From Acidobacteriota bacterium (lineage in GTDB: Bacteria > Acidobacteriota > Vicinamibacteria > Vicinamibacterales > UBA2999): a stretch of 9,852 nt of DNA. The notes beneath the pieces are model-generated. The model had not been told where the DNA came from. It saw only the letters and a program-made list of their open reading frames with translations, and did not search any database. The position numbers were made by a program, and so were the translations under genes. Positions 1-5,334 of the stretch are shown here, one piece after another; the stretch's first letter is position 1, and each line of letters opens with the position of its first letter. The stretch lies in assembly GCA_020851835.1 (NCBI GenBank), contig JADZBZ010000379.1, positions 1-9,852 on the forward strand. The letters run 5' to 3'.

Positions 1-383
1 ACCTGCCCGACCGGAACGCCCAGCTCGTCGGCCAGATACAACTCCCAGAGCCGGTGGGCGCGCACCACGTGCAGCGCCGCGCGCTCCCCCGCGGCCGTCA
101 GGCGGAACTGGGTGCCGTCGGTGCGGATGAGGCCTTCGCGCTCGAGCCGTTCGGTGAGCGCCAGCAGCCGGCGGTCGTCGACGCGGAGCACGCCCTGTAA
201 TGAGGAGAGCGAGGCCGCATGACCGGCGGCTGCCTGACTGAGCAGGTGCTTGAGCGCGTTCTCGGCCTGCTCGCGGGCCAATGCCGCCCGATGGCGCCGC
301 CATCGGGCCAGCAGCCCGACACGAGGCGCGGCCAGAACAGCCAGGGCGAGAGCGAACAGGGCAAGCCACAGAAGGAGTGTCAC
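1..383 (-). CDS. Membrane-anchored DtxR-like metal-dependent regulator (C-terminus beyond the window)
   Basis: Reading leftward from a GTG at 383-381, 127 residues are visible before the edge. Residues 3-19 are a hydrophobic stretch, followed by the basic segment RVGLLARWRRHR, which indicates one membrane helix with the rest in the cytoplasm. Residues about 42-100 form a winged helix ending in RLEREGLIRTDGTQFRLTAAGE, where the family has its wing. The dimerisation/metal-site helix then begins as VVRAHRLWELYLADELGVP. H110 and E114 align with the His and Glu that bind metal in DtxR/MntR, and with H82 and E86 of the divergent neighbour. An in-frame stop lies 8 codons upstream of the gap's end and no ATG intervenes, so GTG is the best start although no clear Shine-Dalgarno is present. 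The family normally represses iron or manganese uptake genes when metal is bound. The membrane anchor is atypical for it. The remaining metal ligands are off the window. Confidence 0.78.
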   Translation of the reverse strand, partial: MTLLLWLALFALALAVLAAPRVGLLARWRRHRAALAREQAENALKHLLSQAAAGHAASLSSLQGVLRVDDRRLLALTERLEREGLIRTDGTQFRLTAAGERAALHVVRAHRLWELYLADELGVPVGQ

Positions 384-396
384 GGTGGGAAAGGTG

Positions 397-414
397 ATTT
401 TGATTACACAAAAT
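397..414. promoter_or_regulatory. Candidate operator: inverted repeat ATTTTG-N6-CAAAAT
   Basis: The 6-bp arms (397-402 and 409-414) are perfectly complementary around a 6-bp spacer. They overlap the last bases of the predicted -10 (413-418) and the predicted transcription start of the leftward regulator gene. A dimeric repressor bound here would block that promoter. The sequence does not match the classical DtxR or MntR box, so which of the two adjacent metalloregulators might bind is an inference. Confidence 0.35.
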
Positions 415-442
415 TAAACTACAGCTTCATGCGAAAAGTCAA
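413..442 (-). promoter_or_regulatory. Sigma-70-type promoter for the leftward regulator
   Basis: On the minus strand TTGACT (442-437) matches the -35 consensus at 5 of 6 positions. TTTAAT (418-413) matches the -10 at 5 of 6, and the spacer is 18 bp. Transcription would begin near 406, giving a leader of about 23 nt before the GTG at 383. This is a consensus match only, but its position relative to the gene is right. Confidence 0.55.
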
Positions 443-457
443 CCACACGAGCCGCGA

Positions 458-470
458 AGTTTGCTAAACT
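458..470. promoter_or_regulatory. Candidate operator: palindrome AGTTT-GCT-AAACT
   Basis: Perfect 5-bp arms flank a 3-bp centre and end 12 bp before the ATG at 483. The right arm includes TAAACT (465-470), a 4-of-6 match to a -10 hexamer with no recognisable -35. No Shine-Dalgarno lies between the palindrome and the ATG, so the mRNA may have a very short leader. An autoregulatory site for the downstream repressor is plausible but unproven. Confidence 0.35.
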
Positions 471-482
471 CCTGATTTTGCG

Positions 483-1172
483 ATGCTCCCGTCCAGCACG
501 GTCGAAAACTACCTGAAGGCCATCTACCTTGGCGAGGCGCAACTCGGCGAGGGGCAGCGCCTCGTCCCCATGGGGCAGCTGGCCGCAGCGCTGGGTGTCG
601 CGCCCGGCACGGCCACGACCATGGTCAAGACGCTCGCCGAGTCGGGCCTCGTCGAGTACGAGCCTTACAACGGCGTGCGTCTCAGCGCCGCCGGCGAGAA
701 GCTCGCCGCGCTGGTGCTGCGCCGCCACCGGCTGATCGAGCTCTTCCTGGTGCGGGTCATGGGACTAGGTTGGGACGAGGTGCACGACGAGGCCGAGCAG
801 CTCGAACACGTGGTGTCGGATCGACTCATCGAGCGCATCGACGACATGCTCGGCCGCCCGGAGGTCGACCCGCACGGCGACCCGATCCCGACGGCCGACG
901 GTCAGATCGCCAGGCACGAGTCCGCCACGCTGCTGACCTGTCCCATGCGACAGCGCGTCACCGTCACGCGCGTGACGGATCAGGATGCCGCGTTTCTCCG
1001 CTTCATCGAGCAGCACCACCTGATGCCGGGTGAAGACGTCGAGGTCGAAGCGCGCGACGAAGTGTCCGACAGCGTCCGTCTCAAGGGGCGCGCGAATCAG
1101 CGCATCACGATCGGCACGCGCGCCGCCTCGAAGGTGCGGGTTTCGGGTAGCGACACCAGCTCCCGAGGGTGA
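483..1172 (+). CDS. DtxR/MntR-family metal-dependent transcriptional repressor
   Basis: The 229-residue protein has the full three-part layout of the family. An N-terminal winged helix (about 5-70) includes TVENYLKAIY and the recognition segment GVAPGTATTMVKTLAESGLV. A metal-binding/dimerisation domain (about 75-150) follows, with RRHRLIELFL, HDEAEQLEHVVSD and DPHGDPIP. A C-terminal FeoA/SH3-like domain occupies about 150-222. H82, E86, E105, E108 and H109 sit at metal-ligand positions. E105 replaces the Cys that DtxR/IdeR have there and resembles the MntR site. N9 and K12 stand where MntR has Asp and Glu, so metal preference cannot be assigned confidently. The ATG at 483 is chosen because the conserved TVEnYLkaIY begins five residues later, as usual; no Shine-Dalgarno is visible. 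It diverges from a membrane-bound relative, and its 3' end overlaps a convergent HAD gene by 76 bp. Confidence 0.93.
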   Translation: MLPSSTVENYLKAIYLGEAQLGEGQRLVPMGQLAAALGVAPGTATTMVKTLAESGLVEYEPYNGVRLSAAGEKLAALVLRRHRLIELFLVRVMGLGWDEVHDEAEQLEHVVSDRLIERIDDMLGRPEVDPHGDPIPTADGQIARHESATLLTCPMRQRVTVTRVTDQDAAFLRFIEQHHLMPGEDVEVEARDEVSDSVRLKGRANQRITIGTRAASKVRVSGSDTSSRG

Positions 1173-1768
1173 TCGGCCATGCGGGTACCCGCGGGAACTC
1201 GCCCGTGGAATTTCGCGACGCCGAACCCCCATCCCGCCAGGATGAACAGGCACCCGGCGGCGGAGGCCGTCTCGGCATCCACTGGCGAGTCGCCAATCAT
1301 GACCGACCCTCGCGGCGACGAAGCCATCAGGCGGCGGAGCGAGGTCGGGTCGGGTTTGGGCGGTTGCGGCCCGTCGCCACCGATGACCACCGAGAAGAAC
1401 CCGCGCAGCCCGAGATGCCTCAGCACGTCTTCGGCCGGCGCCAGTGGCTTGTTGGTCAGCACGGCCAGCGGCCCGTGCGCGGTGAGCAGCGCCAGCACCT
1501 CCGGCATGCCGTCGTAGACGACGGTGTGGTCGAGCATGCGACGATCGTAGATGGCGAGAAACCGGTCGAGGGCGCCGGGCGCCTGCGGATCGATCCCCGC
1601 GTGCGCGAGGGCCCGCGACACCAGCACGGCCGCGCCCTCGCCCACCATCTGCACGACGTCAGCCTCGGAGAGCGCCGGACCTCCGTACTCCTGCACGAGT
1701 TCCGACGCTGCCTCGGTGAGGTCACGCGACGAGTCGATGAGGGTGCCGTCCAGATCGAAGACAATCAT
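1097..1768 (-). CDS. HAD-superfamily phosphatase, phosphoglycolate phosphatase-like
   Basis: The 223-residue protein carries all four HAD motifs. Motif I is FDLDGTLID (nucleophile D5, acid/base D7). Motif II is LTNKP (T105). Motif III is PPKPDP (K138). Motif IV is MIGDSPVDAETA (D160, D164). Between motifs I and II is a helical cap typical of the Gph/PGMB-like subgroup. Length and motif spacing fit Gph, which hydrolyses 2-phosphoglycolate, but related enzymes act on sugar phosphates, so the substrate is open. ATG at 1768 is preferred; an in-frame TTG two codons upstream (1774) is possible, and neither has a clear Shine-Dalgarno. It lies about 100 bp after the lipoprotein gene on the same strand, possibly as the last gene of that transcription unit. 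Its last 25 codons are antisense to the end of the DtxR-family gene. Confidence 0.9.
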   Translation of the reverse strand: MIVFDLDGTLIDSSRDLTEAASELVQEYGGPALSEADVVQMVGEGAAVLVSRALAHAGIDPQAPGALDRFLAIYDRRMLDHTVVYDGMPEVLALLTAHGPLAVLTNKPLAPAEDVLRHLGLRGFFSVVIGGDGPQPPKPDPTSLRRLMASSPRGSVMIGDSPVDAETASAAGCLFILAGWGFGVAKFHGRVPAGTRMADHPRELVSLPETRTFEAARVPIVMR

Positions 1769-1872
1769 GCGCAACCGGTCTGCACGCTATTCTGCCTCAG
1801 TGCCCCGCAACACGCTCGCGGTGATTGGACAGGTGGATCCGGCGGCGTATGGGGCCGCGGCCTCTCGCTACG

Positions 1873-2790
1873 CTAGCGTTCGAAACGGATGGATCCGTCG
1901 CCCGTCCGGACCTTCAGTACCGGTCCGCCGTCGCCCATGCGCGCCCTGACCTCGCGCGGCGCGGAGCGACGTTCGCCATCGCCCGGCTCGATCGTAAGTC
2001 CCGGATGCGACGAGCGGACGGAGCCGTCGCGCGTCTCGGCGTCGATTTGGGCGTTGAAGAGGGCAGGCAAAGTGAGGGTGACGCTGCCGTCGCGGGTGGA
2101 CAGGTCCCAGGCATCTGCCATCGTCGTCTCGTCCCGCAGCCGCACGCGGATGGCGCCGTCGGCGGTCTTGGCCCGCAACACGGCCGGTTCCCCCTCGACG
2201 GTGATACTGCCGTCGTCGGTGTCGAGTTGCAGGCGGCCCGCGGCTTGCTCCAGGCGGATGGCGCCGTCGGCGGTCCGGATCTCGATCTCGCCCGATACGC
2301 GGTTCGCCGTGATGCTGCCGTCACCGCTCTGGAAGACCAGGCGGCCTTCGAGGTCTTCGACCCGGATGGTGCCGTCCTCGGTGCGCGCGTGGATCGACCC
2401 CTTGCGTGGTACGGCCACGCGCAGACGCGCGGCCGGCGAGTAGTAGACACCAACCGTCAGCCCGCGACGTTCGGGGCGGGCCGGCCCGGTCACGCGCACG
2501 ACGATCCGGTTGCCCTGCTGATCGGCTTCGATGGTCATCTGGTCGATGAGGGACTGCTCCATCGCCCGCTTCTCGATTTCGACCTCTACCTCGTCTCGAT
2601 CCCAGGAGTGGATGTCGATGGAGCCGTCGAAGGTGTCGAGCGTCAACTCGGCTTCGCCCGTCACCTTGAACGTCCGGGTTTCCTTCGACGTGAGGCCCTC
2701 GGTGTTGAGGTTGACTTCGCAGGCCGAAAGGGCCGCCGCGCATCCGAGGGCCAGGCCCACAGAGGCAACGGCGTGAATTCGTGGGCGCAT
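1873..2790 (-). CDS. DUF4097-type lipoprotein with DG[S/T/A][I/V] beta-strand repeats
   Basis: The 305-residue protein starts with a lipoprotein signal: MRPRIH, a hydrophobic core, and the lipobox LSAC with C24 as the lipidated residue. It is therefore exported and membrane-anchored. From about residue 50 to the end, a short strand-turn-strand unit recurs about nine times, with cores DTFDGSIDI, RTEDGTIRV, QSGDGSITA, RTADGAIRL, DTDDGSITV, KTADGAIRV, STRDGSVTL, ETRDGSVRS and RTGDGSIRF. This ladder is the hallmark of DUF4097/adhesin-like beta-solenoids, whose molecular role is unknown; some homologues sit near envelope-stress or anti-sigma genes. GAGGGAG precedes the ATG by 6 bp, which fixes the start. 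The open frame continues far upstream, but that part is antiphase to nagA and not coding. The gene begins 41 bp after the nagA stop. Why an envelope lipoprotein should follow nagA is unclear. Confidence 0.88.
   Translation of the reverse strand: MRPRIHAVASVGLALGCAAALSACEVNLNTEGLTSKETRTFKVTGEAELTLDTFDGSIDIHSWDRDEVEVEIEKRAMEQSLIDQMTIEADQQGNRIVVRVTGPARPERRGLTVGVYYSPAARLRVAVPRKGSIHARTEDGTIRVEDLEGRLVFQSGDGSITANRVSGEIEIRTADGAIRLEQAAGRLQLDTDDGSITVEGEPAVLRAKTADGAIRVRLRDETTMADAWDLSTRDGSVTLTLPALFNAQIDAETRDGSVRSSHPGLTIEPGDGERRSAPREVRARMGDGGPVLKVRTGDGSIRFER
2146..2275. repeat. Pair of 22-bp identical direct repeats inside the lipoprotein gene
   Basis: Positions 2146-2167 and 2254-2275 are identical over 22 bases and lie 108 bp (36 codons) apart. 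Each encodes TADGAIR. Conservation at the third codon positions suggests recent internal duplication, gene conversion or strong codon bias in the repeat ladder. Confidence 0.7.
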
Positions 2791-2796
2791 GGCAGA

Positions 2797-2803
2797 CTCC
2801 CTC
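2797..2803 (-). promoter_or_regulatory. Ribosome binding site GAGGGAG of the DUF4097 lipoprotein gene
   Basis: On the minus strand GAGGGAG reads 2803 to 2797, six bases before the ATG at 2790. It is one of the two clearest Shine-Dalgarno sequences in the window. It selects this ATG over many upstream in-frame start codons in the long open frame. Confidence 0.7.
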
Positions 2804-2831
2804 GCTGGCCTTGTAGACGAACCTCCCGCCG

Positions 2832-4019
2832 CTAGTGTTCCCCCACGCGCCGTCCGGCAATCCACGTCTGGACCACGTTGAGCGCTCCATCCAGCACGGC
2901 CAGGTCGGCGGCCGCGTCCACGGTGAGGCGTCCGAGACGTCTCCTGTGCAGGCGGTCGGCCGGCGTCGTTGCGCAGAGGCGCGCCGCCACTGGCAGCGGC
3001 AAACCGACCTCGCGCACGAGCATCCGGAACACGCGGTCCATCGTGGTGATGCTGCCGGCCAGCGTACCGTCTTCGAGCTGGGCCGACTGCGGGGCCACGA
3101 CGATGGGGCGGCCACCCAGCATGGCCCGCGAGCCCGGGGACAGACCTGAAGCTGCGGTGCCGTCGGTAATGGCCATCAGGCGCGCCGGACCTTTCAGGTC
3201 CACGGCGAGCCGCACGATTGCCGGGTGCACATGGAAGCCATCGCAGATGACCTCGGCCGCAACCGCCGCCGACTCCAGGACGGCGCCGACGGCGCCGGGC
3301 TCCCGGTGGGTCAGCGGCGTCATGCGGTTGAACAGGTGCGTGGCGTGGGACACGCCGGCCGCGATCGCGGCGCGGGTCTGCTCGTAGGTCGCGCCGCTGT
3401 GACCCAGCGATACGACATGCCCGCGATCGCGGAGCAGGCGAACCAGGTCCAGGCCGCCCGGCAGTTCGGGCGCGAGCGTCACGATACCCACCCCGTCGCG
3501 GCGCGCGTGCAGCACGCGCAGGATGTCGTCGCCGCTGAAGGTTTCGCGGTCCGGGTCTGCCGGCGCGCGAAAGACACGCAGGCACTCGCCGGGTTGCGCC
3601 CCCTTCCAGGCCGGGTTGATGAAGTTGCTCTCGAGGTGTGCCGGAAGCACCCGCGCCGAGCCCCACGCCGGCGATAGGTGCGCGCGCTCGACCGCGTCGA
3701 GGAACGTCTCGAGCGCGTCGGGCGTGCACGCGACCGCTGTCGGGCAGAATGCCGTGACGCCGTATCGCGGCAGCCGGGCCGCTACTGCGGCGACGGCGTG
3801 GGCGCCGTCGAGCACGTCGGTGCCCGCGACCCCGTGTACGTGGACGTCGATGAAGCCCGGCACGATAGTCAGCCCCGCCGCAGACCGCACGTCGATGCCG
3901 GCCGCGCGATCGATGGCCCGCGGCTCGACCGACACGACGCGGTCGCCGTCGATGACCAGCGTGCCTCCGCGCAGCACCCCGTCCGGCAACACGAGATCGC
4001 CGCCGGCCAGGGCAATCAT
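2832..4019 (-). CDS. nagA: N-acetylglucosamine-6-phosphate deacetylase
   Basis: This 395-residue cytoplasmic amidohydrolase removes acetate from GlcNAc-6-phosphate, giving glucosamine-6-phosphate for catabolism or cell-wall recycling. Visible motifs are PGFIDVHVHG (H60, H62), HLESNFINPAWKGAQP (metal ligand E130), SLGHSGATYEQ (H207), HATHLFNRMTPLTHREPG (H228), CDGFHVHP, and AITDGTAASG with the catalytic Asp D286. The length is normal for the family. Two variations are noted. The HxH pair is present, as in Gram-positive NagA, where E. coli has QxN. The usual HxEGP motif reads HLESN. The ATG at 4019 overlaps the TGA of the upstream ROK gene by four bases, so translation is probably coupled. No nagB (glucosamine-6-phosphate deaminase) is in the window, so the next catabolic step must be encoded elsewhere. 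Confidence 0.93.
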   Translation of the reverse strand: MIALAGGDLVLPDGVLRGGTLVIDGDRVVSVEPRAIDRAAGIDVRSAAGLTIVPGFIDVHVHGVAGTDVLDGAHAVAAVAARLPRYGVTAFCPTAVACTPDALETFLDAVERAHLSPAWGSARVLPAHLESNFINPAWKGAQPGECLRVFRAPADPDRETFSGDDILRVLHARRDGVGIVTLAPELPGGLDLVRLLRDRGHVVSLGHSGATYEQTRAAIAAGVSHATHLFNRMTPLTHREPGAVGAVLESAAVAAEVICDGFHVHPAIVRLAVDLKGPARLMAITDGTAASGLSPGSRAMLGGRPIVVAPQSAQLEDGTLAGSITTMDRVFRMLVREVGLPLPVAARLCATTPADRLHRRRLGRLTVDAAADLAVLDGALNVVQTWIAGRRVGEH

Positions 4020-4909
4020 GGGGAGAGGCTGGTCATGCGGGCGGCGCCGATGGCCGCCGCGTCGCCGCCGAGCGGTGACAGGACGATCCGGAGCCGTTCC
4101 GCCTGCGCGTGGGGCAGGCGGCGCCCGCACTCGAGCCGGATGGACTCGAGCAGCACGTCCCCGGAGGACGCAATCACGCCGCCCAGCACGATGGCCTGCG
4201 GGTCGAGCGTGGCAGCGAGGTTCGAGAGCGCCATGCCGATATAGCGGGCCGTATCGCGGATGACCGAGACGCACAGGCCGTCGCCGCCGCGCGCCCCCTG
4301 GAAGACCTCGTCCGCCGTGATGCGCGACAGGTCGCCGCCGTGCCGCTGGCTGACGACCGAGGTGTCGCCGGACTTGATCCGCCAGACGATGCGGCGCACG
4401 ATGCCGCGCGCGGAAACCTCCGCTTCGAGGCCGCCCAGCCGGCGGTAGTCCTCGCGCTCCACGGGATTGAGCGACAGCCAGCCGACCGAACCGGCCATCC
4501 CATAGGTCCCCGTCCATGGCTTGCCGTCGAGGATGATGCCGCACGTCACGTGTTCGCCCGCGGAGAGCGCGACAAGGGTCGTGAGGCCGCGGGCCGCGCC
4601 GCACCAGTGCTCGGCGACCACGGCCGCCACGCCCGAGGCCACCGTCGCCGGGGCTGCTGAACCCGGCAGCAGGTCGCGGAGCGCGGCATCGAGATCCCCC
4701 GGGACGACATCTCCCGGCTGCGGGAGCGCGACCGCCGCCCGCTCGACCGTCACGCCGGCGCCAGCCACCGCGCGCCGCACGGCTGCGGTCGCAGCCGCGG
4801 CCGTCTGGCCGGCGGCCAGCAGATGCTCGCCGCGCGCCAGGACCTGCGCGTGCTCGTTGACGATGACGGCACGGGCGGTGCCGTCGGACAAGTCGAGGCC
4901 GAGTGTCAT
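4016..4909 (-). CDS. ROK-family protein, degenerate (possibly non-catalytic) sugar kinase homologue
   Basis: The 297-residue protein has the ROK/actin-like ATPase plan. It includes an N-terminal strand with DLSDGTARAVIVNE, the segment GIILDGKPWTGTYGMAGSVGWL, and a C-terminal DPQAIVLGGVIASSG followed by GGDAAAIGAA. Length and order match ROK hexokinases, and the 4-base overlaps with nagA and the upstream gene suggest an amino-sugar role. The key residues are altered, however. The ND of the usual NDANAAALxE is A91-S92, removing the catalytic Asp. The GTGIGGG phosphate loop is replaced by SAGEHVTCG. The GEIGH pair reads GSVGW (142-144 region), and the Cys-rich zinc motif is absent. DIGGTK reads DLSDGTA. 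Known ROK proteins are kinases or repressors; there is no helix-turn-helix here. It may be a sugar-binding pseudokinase or an enzyme with a shifted mechanism. Confidence 0.82.
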   Translation of the reverse strand: MTLGLDLSDGTARAVIVNEHAQVLARGEHLLAAGQTAAAATAAVRRAVAGAGVTVERAAVALPQPGDVVPGDLDAALRDLLPGSAAPATVASGVAAVVAEHWCGAARGLTTLVALSAGEHVTCGIILDGKPWTGTYGMAGSVGWLSLNPVEREDYRRLGGLEAEVSARGIVRRIVWRIKSGDTSVVSQRHGGDLSRITADEVFQGARGGDGLCVSVIRDTARYIGMALSNLAATLDPQAIVLGGVIASSGDVLLESIRLECGRRLPHAQAERLRIVLSPLGGDAAAIGAARMTSLSP

Positions 4910-5334
4910 GGTGCCCAGTCGGTGTGCGCGTGCAGTTTACGCCCGTCGAGGGGCAGCGGGGCGGCCGGCGCCTTGAACATCCGGGCGTCGAGCCGGGAGA
5001 GCAGCACCTCGAACCCGCGGGCGTTGGGCGCCGCCACCACCAGCACGCCCGCACCTTCGTGAGGAGGAAACTGCCGGTCGTCCAGATAGTCGCGGTCGAG
5101 CGTCACCAGCGTGCGACGCAATCGCCGCGCCAGCCGGAAATGCTCGACGTCGCGCGCACGGCGCAGGTCCGGATGCTCGAGCACGAACAGGACGTCCCAG
5201 CGGAGGGTGTCGCGCATGAATCCCACCAGGCCGGACGGTACGTTGGCATCGGCGTACACGCGCGGGCGCTCGCTCGCGGTGTCGGCAAGGGGCCCCAGTT
5301 CGGACCAGAGAGTCCCCATGGCGCCGTCGCTCAC
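4906..5334 (-). CDS. DUF5615 family PIN-like protein
   Basis: The small protein (142 residues from GTG 5334, or 137 from ATG 5319) has the DUF5615/Mut7-C-like PIN fold signature. This is VYADANVPSGLVGFM near the start (D29), VEHFRLARRLRRTLVTLDRDYLD in the middle (D80, D82, D85), and a GVLVVAA strand after it. These acidic residues are where PIN-like nucleases bind metal. GTG 5334 is preferred because it forms a GTGA overlap with the upstream stop, matching the ATGA overlaps of the next two junctions, and has AGG four bases before it. DUF5615 proteins usually occur beside a small DUF433 antitoxin-like partner. None is present here, and the gene is locked between metabolic genes, so a housekeeping or RNA-regulatory role is more likely than an addiction module. 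This is inference. Confidence 0.8.
   Translation of the reverse strand: MSDGAMGTLWSELGPLADTASERPRVYADANVPSGLVGFMRDTLRWDVLFVLEHPDLRRARDVEHFRLARRLRRTLVTLDRDYLDDRQFPPHEGAGVLVVAAPNARGFEVLLSRLDARMFKAPAAPLPLDGRKLHAHTDWAP

Noticed and set aside
1775..1872. GC palindromes (GGCCGCGGCC and ACGCTAGCGT) between the HAD and lipoprotein genes as a terminator
   Set aside because: No T-run follows on the minus strand and the hairpins would have no loops, so no intrinsic terminator is supported.
2791..3729. Upstream extension of the DUF4097 frame to a 618-codon protein
   Set aside because: The extension is low-complexity Arg/Ala/Gly and lies out of frame over nagA. The lipoprotein signal and ribosome binding site fix the start at 2790.
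4020..5054. Upstream extension of the nagA frame to a 740-codon protein
   Set aside because: It is the shadow of the ROK gene. The amidohydrolase fold starts at the ATG at 4019, which has the ATGA overlap.
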